Shown here in pieces: positions 53,715-64,000 of a DNA stretch of 64,000 nt. The stretch is from Epiperipatus broadwayi. Its lineage: Eukaryota; Onychophora; Udeonychophora; Euonychophora; Peripatidae. The stretch covers positions 11,703,423 to 11,767,422 of the forward strand of contig JAQFVV010012405.1 of the NCBI GenBank assembly GCA_028023455.1. Direction: 5' to 3'. The position numbers and the translations under genes are program-made. A model generated the notes under the pieces. The model had not been told where the DNA came from and made no database searches. It was given only the letters and a program-made list of their open reading frames with translations. Numbering within the stretch: the first letter of the stretch is position 1; each line of letters begins with the position of its first letter.

Positions 53715-54395
53715 AAGTTTTTATTTTTCTGCAAACTCCACAAGTCTATGTCCTTTCTCATTTCTATTACCATAACCAAAATTACCCACAGCACTTTCAT
53801 CTTTCATTTTTTTACCAATTCTAGCATTAAAGTCTCCCATAACAATTTTAAAATGGTGTTTACTCTGATCAAAAGCCTTTTGTACATCCATATAAAAATC
53901 TTCTACTTCTTCATCACTATGAAAACTTGTTGGGGCATAAACCTGAATTATCTGCATTTGGTATCTGCTATTAAGTTGTATAACTAATCTTGCCACTCTG
54001 TCCGACACACCATCAATCTCCACAATATTGTTCTTTCACTTTTTATTTATAATGAATCCTACTCCACTTGTATTTCCAATATTTGTGCCTTTATAATAGA
54101 GTATATGTCCACTTTTTAAATCAATTGTCTCTTCACCTTTTCTTCTAACTTCACAAAGTCCAATAATGTCCCATTTAATATAAGAGAGTTCTTCTTTTAA
54201 TTCTTGCAATCTTCCTTCACTTGAAAGTGATCTGCAGTTGTAAGTACCTAAATAAAAAGTCGTCATCAAATGGCAGCCTGGGTCTGCAATCAGGGAATTC
54301 TTAGCGCCCTCCGCCTTCGGCCACCAACCGCTGCCTTGGTTGGTGACTTTACAGCCTCCTGGGAATAAGGGCCATGCTTTATTTTTGTCTGTCAT
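53715..54395 (-). pseudogene. RTE endonuclease region (copy 2)
   Basis: Same nuclease as in copy 1, starting at MTDKNKAWPL. LGTYNCRS, LCEVRR, IQVYAPTS and IVMGDFNARIG are all present. Two in-frame stops interrupt it: a TGA replacing a Trp codon at about 54036-54038 and a TAA replacing a Glu codon at 53721-53723. In copy 1 both positions are sense codons, while the copy 1 stop two codons further on is a Tyr codon here. Confidence 0.9.
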
Positions 54396-54721
54396 AATTG
54401 TATATATGTATTGGGAAAATATTTATCATTTATACAAACATTCATTCTGCCTTATCAGGCACTGAGAAGAAAGACCATGGTGTTTCTTGATCTTAAACTC
54501 AGAGGTAAAAAGCCAATAAACTCACCCACTGTCTAATGCGTGTTGGTGAGCAGCCCATCCATGTTCGTATACTATATGAATAATCACATAGTAATAACAG
54601 CTGCAACAACAAGAACGTATGGAGTGGACATTAGGAATTTGCCCTGCTCGGTTCCTTTGAGGCCTCCAAGAGGAATCAACGGGTCTCCTTTCAGTTAATA
54701 GCAAAACTCCTTTCTGCAGCC

Positions 54722-54724
<3 letters not shown>

Positions 54725-54819
<95 letters not shown>
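54725..54819. repeat. (AT)n microsatellite at the LINE 5' junction
   Basis: Begins three bases after the 5' end of LINE copy 2. It gives an Ile-Tyr repeat frame on the minus strand that is not a gene. Confidence 0.97.
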
Positions 54820-54820
<1 letters not shown>

Positions 54821-56439
54821 TATAGAACAGTACAATGTAAATTTTAAGTCTGATTATCAGATGCACAGAAAAGTTGCAGTTGATAAAGCAATCACAAACT
54901 TTACTGGGTATAGTACTATGTGAAAATATAAACTTTTAAAACCAAGAAATAGAAGTTTCAAGAAATGTGTGTGGTGATAGCCACAATGGTTATGTATACC
55001 ACATGGATATGTATACAAGCAAAGAATCAAATCCTGATTCTTACCTATGCCTTGCTATTATTCATGCTGCGGAGTCAGTAGTTTTGCCACATCTAGGATC
55101 ACATTATTTTCAAGTTTATAGCTAGCAAATGAGCTATATGCAAATAAATTACATCTCTGTGGGACAATAAATATAACAAGATAGCATCAGTGATGCACCC
55201 AAAAATATAAACATCACTCGTGTACATAAAAAATACAAAATAAAGAGAGGAAACTTATTTTATCATTGGCACAGAGTAGATTTCAATTTTTAAATATGGA
55301 TAGACAAGAAGTCAATTGCTATGATTATAAATGCATATCCATCTTCTGGTAATGATTTATTTTGTATTTTTTATTGGGATAAATCTTTTTCTTATAAAGA
55401 CCTTGATATTTTTTAACTTTTGGGATACAAAATAAAAATAAAGAATTCTTATGCTATTAGTTTTGTAAATTCTGAAGCTATGGATTATCTCAGGTAAAAA
55501 AAATTAGTTATGGTTTGAATGAGAAATTTGTGTAGAGTACAAAGAAATCATCAGTGAAGATGTAATTTTAATCTTAATTAATGATAAATCACAAAATATA
55601 ATGAACAATAAAGTTATTTTTTTGGATGTTGACATTTCTTTTCTTTCCCTCTCACTTTTTTACTAATAATCACTATTTGTCTTAGCTTATGTCAATGTAT
55701 ATAATTTTGCTCTAACATTAATAAAACTGAAGTTATTGTGAAAATTGTGTTTCAAGTCAGATTTTTTTAAGAATTCAATATGGCACCAAATACCCTGAGT
55801 ATATTCTTCAAAGTCCATGCATTATATTTTACTTAGTTTAGTCTCTATTAAAAATTAAGCTTATAATTGGTCAGTACATCAATAGTACTAATTGGCTAGA
55901 AAATTGATGATGAAAGCATGTTTTAATATCCCAGCATTATTGCTTTTATGATTATATATTTTGTGGATTAGCATTTAAGTTTATGCATTCAATTAATTTT
56001 AAATAATTGTTCCAAGCTGGCAAGGCTAAATAGTTAGTCTGGTCTACAGTAGACCCATTTCAAATCCAGTAACCAGATTGGCTGTTGATTTATGATTGAT
56101 GTATTTATATTTCATTATTGATCATTCGTGTTGTTGGCTGATTATTACTTATACCTTACTTTTACTTATAGATAGTGCTGGTGGATTTGTAATTGTATTT
56201 ATAGTTAAAACAGGCAAAACTCCCCATGCAGTAGTGCCACTCAGTACAGACCAGAGAAATCAATGGATGTAAGAAGGTTTGTGTATAAAATCCTTATCTA
56301 GTGCCTACTCATCCATTATTCTCAGACGAGTTTCCAGTTGTGGTTTCCATCTGTGAAGAGCCGGGGTCTGAGAGCACTACCCCTAGATCTTAGATATATA
56401 TTTATAATTTCTCAAAGGACACTTCAGGTTGCTCATGCT
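54820..56439. other. Stretch without a supported gene
   Basis: Moderately AT-rich. No recognisable frames, and no repeat I could match elsewhere in the window. Confidence 0.45.
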
Positions 56440-56726
56440 GTCTTTAGTATATCATCATCATCATCATCATTATCAAACATTATCAATCCACTGCAGGATG
56501 AAGGTCTCTCCAAGTTTAATCCATCTTCTCTGATCTTTAGCTTCTCTTCTCCACATCACCCCTGCACACTTTCTTATTTCATCCATCCATCTCACATGTG
56601 GTCTCTTTCTGGGTCTTTTACAATCTCTTGGAATCCAGTTTAAAATTTCAATTGTCCATCTATTATCATCTCTTCTAGCAATATGTCCAGCCCAACTCCA
56701 CTTCAATCTTTAAGTCTTTAGTATAT
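56440..56726 (-). mobile_element. RTE-clade LINE, copy 4, 5'-truncated with 13-bp target-site duplication
   Basis: Only the last about 260 bp of the element (56453-56713) are present, including the ATG-repeat tail. Perfect 13-bp flanking duplications gtctttagtatat lie at 56440-56452 and 56714-56726. The retained frame (56473-56706) encodes the C-terminal [13 protein letters not shown]....QWIDN. This is a textbook abortive target-primed reverse transcription product. Confidence 0.96.
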
Positions 56727-59538
56727 AAAATTTATTATATATTTGTGATATTAAACATTACTTTAATATCAACCTTTAATATTACTTTACTTTAATATCT
56801 CTTACTTATATCTTATGTCTAAATTTTATATTTTAAATTTAATTATTTGAAATATGTTTAACTGGGGTTGATATTGATTTTCCATCACCTTAGGTTCACC
56901 CCATCCTTTCCCATTCTGTTATAATATATATATATATATATATATATTGAAGTGGATAATCGGAAGCTCAGATTGCACTTCATGAGTATCAACAATCATT
57001 GGACCATCTAACAGGGTTCAAAGTCTATATCTCCGTGCTTGTACACCTACTCACTATTTACCCAGAATTTTTTTCTTTTCACTTCAATATTAATCCCGTT
57101 TTATTAATAAAGATAAATTAACAATTTGGGAAAGAAAGTGAATCAATAGAGTCATGGACATTCGACGAGGGATAGAATTAATCAAAATGTACACACACTT
57201 TTAATGTACTAATAATGTATATATGAATTAATTGGGAAATATGTATGTAAAGTTTTATATATTTTATTAATCATGGCGGCACAAGATAATGCAATCGAGT
57301 TGGACATTTCTAGAAACATTATGATAAAATTTAAAACAAAGAAAAAATTAATTAGTGTAAGTCAAATAAATCAAAAGTGCTATGAATAAAATTCACTTTT
57401 CATTAACATACAATTAATCTATCTAAGAGATCTTTACAAATATTAAAATAGAATATAAAACAATCGTTCAAGAATTTTTCAGACCGATCGCATTATCTTA
57501 AATTCCTTATGAAACAAAGGTGGGCTTACTGTAGAAAATTAGCTATTGTACCAAAATTATACATCGCTTCAGGCCACAAGTTCGAAGTGCATTGCAACAT
57601 TCCAAGGGATCATATAAATAGTGCAAAAATTGGATTGATAAAACCAAAAATCAAAATCTAAATTTGAGTCTGCTTTGTTTTAGCTTAGTCTAAATTATTA
57701 GCTTTTCGGAGAAAGAATTTGGTTTAACTGATTTCACGCCATCCGTTACCATAGACATGACCAAGGAATAAAATCATCATGCCTTTCCTTTGGCCATTCC
57801 TGGGTCACTCTCTATGGAAATGCTTCTCGAAGTTAAATAAAACCTTGAACTATTTAACTGTGACCTGAACTTTATCTGGAAAAGCTTGCTACCTGCCATT
57901 AATTTCTGACCACACCAAAATAATGAACTGTTACACCAGCATGGACTCAAGAAACTATTACAAAGGTAATAGTGCCGCCTTACATTCATCTTCTATATCT
58001 TATGTAACTAAAATTTAATGTAAACTAAATGTTACCTATGTAGTAATATTTAATCCACTTTCCATGTTTCTTTATAAAACTAATCATATAATTCTCTATT
58101 AGCCTTACAAAATTATTATTTTAAAATGGTGCGGCATTGATTTTCTATATAATTGTAATATATATATATTTCTTTTTGTTTTGTTCAAGTAATATGCCAG
58201 TAATTTATTCTTCAACTCGGCAATGTGTTTAAATTTACCTAAGTCTCCTGTTATTTAAAAAAAAGAAGGAGCATCATTTAATTAATTAAGTTGTTTATTA
58301 TAAAGTTATACATTTGCCGAGTTGGAAAGTTTTAAAATGTTATTTTTATTAGTATCTTATTATTGTGGTTTGGTGGAGGGGAAAAACATTGCCCACATTA
58401 ATAAAAAAAAAAAAGTAAATGATTTAAGATCGCATATTTTGGGAAATTAAAAAGTAAAGATTATATATATCATTTTATGTTTAAAAATCGCCTAAATTAA
58501 TACTCATATATTGTATAATGATCATCCAAGTATTCTCAGCCATGTAAATAAGTAAATTAATGCTATTAAAAATTTTATCACTATGTGTCCAATCCAAAAG
58601 AATGTTAAAGTTAAAGTTAGATGGTGTAGGGTGGGGGAAAATTGAGTTCTATATTTTAAATTTAGTAAAAGAAAAGAAAACTACTAAAGTGAGAAATCTA
58701 TCTTATATTTCAAAATACGTGTCATAATGTTGGTTAAGTCAGCTTAAATAATTTGATCATACCATCAAGAAAATGAATAACTAATACCTTGGGTTAACTT
58801 TAAGAACCATAAATAATTGTTATATATATATTATCCAGGTTGCTAATGTTGGTCTATTCCCTAATTGTGTGCTATTCATCCAAAATAGGTATCGGGAAAG
58901 ACCCAAGCCACTTATTCGTTGCTCCCAGTCCATGATAGGGAAATAGACCCTGGACCATGGGCCTGATTCATAATGTGATTTTTGCACCATCAGTGCAATT
59001 CCATTCAAGCTGAATATTTCTTCATTCCAGTGACTGATCTCTGTAAATTTGGAGTGTGGCAAGTCGGTCTCATATGATGCAAAATAAAAATCGCATCTCA
59101 TCCAATAACTTCATAAGCACACCATCACGTCTCGCAAATGGATTTTTTTTAATATAAAAATAGCCCACACCATGGCACCGCCATTACTCTACCTTATTAT
59201 TTCTTTATTAAACCCTGCCTATTCAATTCCGTAGTTTGACGTTGTGATCACTTGAGGCTGAAGTATACATATTTAAAGGTTATTGCTTAATTTTATATTT
59301 TAAGTTATAAATTAATGTGCTAGTATCTGATTTTGGATAATTAAAATGATCAATATACCCTTTCCTTACGTTCCATTTGAAATATTAAATATTTATTGAT
59401 TTATAATGTCCTAACGCAATAAACCATTGCGTAAATAAAATGTTGATAATATATTCCCAGATTAAATGATTGTTTATAAAACTTATATATATATATATGT
59501 TGATACGAAGATTTAGATGCGAAGATTTACACAGTTCC
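56727..59538. other. Stretch without a supported gene
   Basis: Contains a short (AT)n at 56923-56947. Two GC-richer patches, 57720-58010 and 58840-59105, have minus frames of 70 and 93 codons; the latter includes WSRVYFPIMDWEQR. Neither is recognised; both might be decayed repeats or exons. Confidence 0.4.
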
Positions 59539-59654
59539 ATATATAAAAGTCATAATTTGCGGGTTCATCCGTGTTAAAATATTTTAAAATACTGACGTCA
59601 GTGTTTTAAAATATTTTAACACGGATGAACCCGCAAAATATGACTTTTATGTAT
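59539..59654. repeat. Hairpin with 57-bp arms and no spacer, centred on TGACGTCA
   Basis: Arms 59540-59596 and 59597-59653 pair with about three mismatches. The outer flanks on both sides are at tracts (59487-59499 and 59651-59665). The centre is actgacgtcagt; the inner eight bases at 59593-59600 are TGACGTCA, identical to a cAMP-response element core, although in a palindrome centre this may be coincidental. MITE-like. Confidence 0.88.
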
Positions 59655-62600
59655 ATATATATATTTGCTTGTAACATTAGCCTAATAATAATTAGCGTAT
59701 TATTCAATTAAATTACTGTAATCCCTTTTTACTCCATTAATGCAATAATAAAGAATTATTGGTATATGTATTATTGGCACTATTAATAAATGTATTAAAT
59801 AAAGCTATAGCTGTTTTAATATACGTATCAAACTGCACTGTTAATAAATGGATTAAATAAAATTACCTCTGGTTAAATATACGTATAAAACCGCACTATT
59901 AGTAAAGATATTAAATAAAGTTATATTTGTTTTTAATATAAAAGTATCACTATTAAATATGTAAATGTTGTAATGCAAGGCTAATATTCATATCTATTCA
60001 AATGTAATATATCTATTAATGCAGAATATACTGTACATATTATTAAACTATATTTAAAATCTTATCTCTGGAGTCATTGCTTATACTATTGTTTATACTT
60101 TCCCATACACATATATCTATACACATTAGGTTGATACGTACCCATAAGACATAAACAATTTATTATTGATAACTATTACATAGATCTGGCCAGTTGCCTA
60201 GTTAGATTATTTTTGTTTACCGCTGAGCTGCTGGCCGGAAATAATTGAGTAAGACTTGTATCATCAGTATTGCTAAGCATAAGTAAAGACACCTAGATTT
60301 GAACCTATAGGGTAGAGTTAGAGAGTGTCCCTGACTTATGTGTCTTGTACATGATCTGACTCGAGGTACTCAAGCTGGAATTCCAGGTCAGGTTGCATAA
60401 ATTATGCAAACTGACCGGTACAATATAGAGTAATAAAAACACACAATTACTTTTCTATAAAGCTGCTTTAATATTTCAACCAGCAGATTGGTTTTCATTA
60501 GAAAGCAAAATGGCTATTTAACCTTTCACATGTACCGGGTTTGAATCCCTTCTTGGTACTTTATTTCTAATAAAATGGGAGATTTTGTTTTTTGAGCCAT
60601 ATCACTATATGCACTAATATTTAGGTAAAAGTAAAACATATATAAACCAAAGTGGAGTATACTAGACATAAATCATTTCTCAGATCTTAACATAACAAAT
60701 GTGTTTCAATATTTTTATAAGTTTACTAGCTCAGATTATATATAACTAATTTAGGATGGCAATTCACTCATCCTTGCATGAAATAGATGACGGGATGTGG
60801 TGATAATAATACTAAGAAATCACTAAATATTATAAAATCAATATTTATTTATGGCCTTTAAACAGTTAAACAGCTCATTAATTAAAACATTGATGACGAT
60901 GATGATGATGATAATAATAACAATAATGACAAGGGTTTCAACTACAGCTCTAGGACTAAGCCTAAACATAAAACTAAATTTTATAAAGAAATTCATAATT
61001 ATTGCTTAATTTTAGCATATTTACTTATATCTTCAATAACTAATATTCAACCATTGATGATGATGAATAATCACACTTAACAAAGACTACACTTAATGAA
61101 ATATATACACCTCGTTTAATAAAACAAACTAATATTTATTACTACATTTCTAACATATACATAAAAATTTCTAGATAAATATGAAAATTGACATGAATAA
61201 TAATAATAATAATAATTGATTATATAACAATCCTCAGATTAATTTCAAGTTCTTCCCCCTTTCCCTTCAAATGTATTTTGTATTAAGTTGGATGTCACAT
61301 TGACCATGATTTTCACTCCATGAGAAAAGTATTTCAAGAAAAAAAAATATTATCTGCTCATTAGCACATATACTTTAAAAAATCTAACATGTAAATAGAA
61401 TGAAAAAAAAATGTTAGTAGAAATGAAAGAGCAAGTTTTAGAAAAGAGTTTTAAATCATTATCTCCCCCTCCCTTCCAAGCGCTGAAATCTATACTTTCT
61501 CAAGACAAAATAATTTAATATTTTAACACCACCTATTATTTCACATTCACTCGCAATTATACACATATAAAAATATCATTATGTATGTGAATGTTTTATC
61601 CCATAATAACAAAATATTATTTAAAACCAAAATAATAATAATATATTAGTTAAAACTAAAATCATAATACCAAAAAAAAAATTGTTTTACACATTAATAT
61701 TTTTCATAACTGTAAAATTAATAAACAAATAATTTTCATACATTCAAGATCATTTATGAAGCTCAAAGTTATTATTAGTAAGACATTCTTGTTTTTAATC
61801 GATCTGAATAGTCTTTAAAAGTTCTTTAAATAAAATATACCACTTTCTTGCTAAAATGTTTATTAAGACTGATATCATAAAGAAAATAGATATAAAAGTC
61901 ATATTACCGATCTTTTGTTTGTGGCGAATTTCCAAGGGTTCAAACTTGTCTTGTATAATGTCTATATTTCTGCAGCTACCATTTCCGTTTTACATAGGAA
62001 CAATCTCTTTCTTGAGGTGTATAACTATTTGATGATGATGACTCTATTGAGGTTATTTGCTTTAGTGGACAATTTGGAAATCATTATATTAATTTTTCTT
62101 CTCTTCCTGTCAAGCATGATTCTTAGTGGATGAAATACAGTGGTTGTTTTCACATTTATAAATTTTCTTGAGTTTAAAATCAGTTGTTGGAACAATAAAT
62201 TGGACTTGATGATTAATATTTATCAGTAGATTAATTCATCTTCTTTGAATGCAGGTGAATGCTTTCTTCCTTCTATTAAAAACATCTTATTTCTCTGGTC
62301 AGTTGAAAGGTGTAGAATATTATTTTAGACACATCTTTTCTTTCCTCTATGATGTTCAGCTTCCCCCAGATGGTCCGAAAAAGATGGGACATACATATAG
62401 TTTTTCTAGCCAGCCATTTCTTATATTTTCAACATTCAATTTAATAGTTTAATAATCTGAATCATAATCACCAAAAAAAAAATAATTCCAGACAGCTTTT
62501 TATATCCAATTTTTAGCTAACTTAACCAATCAGAGATAGCGTCACTTGCTATTTTTGGACAAATTTGTTTTAATTAGATCTCTAATTTATTTTCAACTAA

Positions 62601-63487
62601 ATTATTTTTCAACTGAAAAGTTTAATCCTTTTTCCAGACACTTTTGTTTTAAAAAAATAGACTTAATCCTTATTTCCTTTCTTTTCTCTTTTTTTTAACA
62701 TCCAGCTAACATTTCAAATCTTTGATCTTCCTTCTTTAGATCTTAAGATAAGACAATTTCAAAATTAGAGCTCTCACCCATTATAAGATCCCAAAGTGTA
62801 AAACAATTATTTACAAAAAAAATTGCTACAAAGATAGATATCTGATTAAACAGATTTCCTCTTTTAACAAAAAATTGTACAAAAAAAATAATTTGACAGA
62901 TTTAATTCTTCCTTTTCTTTCAATATTTAGTAAATGTAAATTTCTGTATGTAATGTACACACATCCTTCATTCTTTCAAATCATTCATAAACTAACATTA
63001 AATAATATAATTGCTAGCTTAGTAATTATAACCCTATTATTTAATTAAATCTGTAACTTTTAAATCCCAATTACAATTAAAGAAAAGCAAAATAGAAGCA
63101 TAGAACAAGACATTAAAATTGATCAAGCATAGGTTAGTTTTAAAGAAAGTTAAAATGTTGAATATTTGAAATATAAAACGATTAAATAGCTTACACATAC
63201 ATTGCCTATACGTATGCATTATAACTTTGCTTTTTAACAGAAAATTTAAATATTAAATAGTTTAAATGTGTGTATTACCTTTCTATCAACACACAAACAA
63301 ATAAAGCATATAATTGTTGACCCACTCACTTTCTATCTAAAGCTTTTAGAACTGGACCTTGTAGGGTTTGAACTTGGATGCCCTACAGCTTCATTTATGA
63401 TTATATAAAAATGTGATGATGATTTTTGGTTTACCTTTTCTACATGCACATTACTATAAATTTAGCTAGTGACTAAATTGTAATGGC

Positions 63488-63490
<3 letters not shown>
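59655..63490. other. Long stretch without a supported gene
   Basis: AT-rich. At 60525-60560 a word ccgggtttgaatccctt inside tgtac...ggtac resembles a pol III B box, and may be the end of another SINE whose 5' part I cannot delimit. Near 61200 a short (aat)n. No credible coding sequence; the T-rich frames at 61915-62452 are not recognised. Confidence 0.45.
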
Positions 63491-63545
<55 letters not shown>

Positions 63546-63548
63546 TAT
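63491..63548. repeat. (AT)n microsatellite
   Basis: At dinucleotides with one g interruption, directly abutting the 3' break of the non-LTR fragment. Confidence 0.96.
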
Positions 63549-64000
63549 GCTATTCCGATCTATCTATTTTCATATAATTTCTTAATAATATCTATTAGAG
63601 CTTCATCCATTCCAAAATTTTCTAAACTTATCCATAATCTATTTTTATCTACTTTATCATATGCCTTCTCTATATCTATAAAACTCATATATAACTGTTT
63701 ACCTAAATTCCTACTCATATCCATAAGTTGTGTAACTACAAATAAACTATCTCCTATACACCTATCTAATCTAAAACCTTCTTGCATTTTCCCCACTACA
63801 TTATTCCCTTCCATCCATTTTACAACTCTTCTAGCCACCATATATGAGAAAACTTTATATAAAACTGATGTTACCACTATTGGTCTATAATTATTCAACT
63901 TTCTATGATCCTTTTTCCTTTTCTTTAAATAATAATCTTACTCTTGTATTACTCCAACTACTTGGGAAAACTCTATTCTGTGCCATTTTATTAAAACAAG
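63549..64000 (-). pseudogene. Second non-LTR reverse transcriptase, partial (runs off the window)
   Basis: Minus strand. 63560-63898 is open and contains NNYRPIVVTSVLYKVF, EGFRLDRCIGD and the catalytic-region block YMSFIDIEKAYDKVD, ending KKLYENR. This is the finger and palm region of a non-LTR reverse transcriptase, and it is clearly different from the RTE copies (IVVTSVLYK against [21 protein letters not shown] against [12 protein letters not shown]). Upstream, from 63905 to the window edge, another frame gives WSNTRVRLLFKEK, so a frameshift lies near 63905. The 3' side stops at an (AT)n tract before the YADD-type box. Clade not determined. Confidence 0.75.

Larger units (their letters stand above)
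51392..54735 (-). mobile_element. Full-length RTE-clade LINE, copy 2
   Basis: Element about 51405-54721, minus strand, with the same GGCTGCAG 5' end and ATG-repeat tail as copy 1 and the same gene order. The left flank reads acaaaatatatat and the right flank acaatatatat, so the target-site duplication is probably an imperfect aca(a)n(ta)n word whose right copy has grown into a 95-bp (AT)n tract (54725-54819). Coding lesions differ from copy 1. Confidence 0.9.

Overview
The window is a strongly AT-rich, repeat-dominated stretch of animal (metazoan) nuclear DNA. It has no operons, no bacterial-style gene packing and no open frame that looks like an intact host gene. The longest frames belong to transposable elements. 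The mix is long (AT)n, (TATC)n and (AAT)n microsatellites, RTE-clade LINEs with an ATG-repeat tail, Penelope-like elements, a tRNA-derived SINE, a TTAA-flanked (piggyBac-type) non-autonomous DNA element and many foldback repeats. This fits a large invertebrate genome. A cephalopod mollusc is my best guess, from general familiarity with such genomes rather than from a diagnostic gene, so the taxon call is weak.

Layout. 1-20 kb: low-complexity intergenic or intronic DNA with microsatellites, a tRNA-derived SINE (4942-5054), a foldback repeat (7874-8276) and a SINE-like repeat (15262-15560). 20-22 kb: a perfect 266-bp-arm palindrome (20265-20805) beside an (AT)n tract, then a second copy of the SINE-like repeat. 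24.4-27.7 kb: a full-length RTE LINE with target-site duplications, minus strand. 28-33 kb: a second tRNA-derived SINE, a Penelope-like 3' region, and a cluster of foldback/MITE units. 33.5-38.6 kb: a segmental duplication of about 1.76 kb. Its second copy carries a 748-bp TTAA-flanked element and its first copy preserves the empty site. 38.6-39.3 kb: a decayed Penelope-like reverse transcriptase with a YVDD motif. 41.7-43.7 kb: a nested palindrome, then two Penelope 3' ends joined in opposite orientation around a GIY-YIG-type coding remnant. 48-57 kb: three more RTE copies (3'-truncated at 48.0 kb, full-length at 51.4-54.7 kb, 5'-truncated with a 13-bp target-site duplication at 56.4 kb). 59.5 kb: a small near-perfect hairpin centred on TGACGTCA. 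63.5-64 kb: a fragment of a second, different non-LTR reverse transcriptase running off the window.

How the parts relate. The RTE copies share one exact 5' terminus (GGCTGCAG) and one 3' region ending in an ATG-rich tail, so they come from one family. They carry different inactivating lesions, which means inactivation was independent after insertion. None of the elements here looks fully active. The most distinctive property of the window is the number of hairpin-forming loci (at least six). The best-documented single event is the TTAA insertion, read against its own paralogous empty site.
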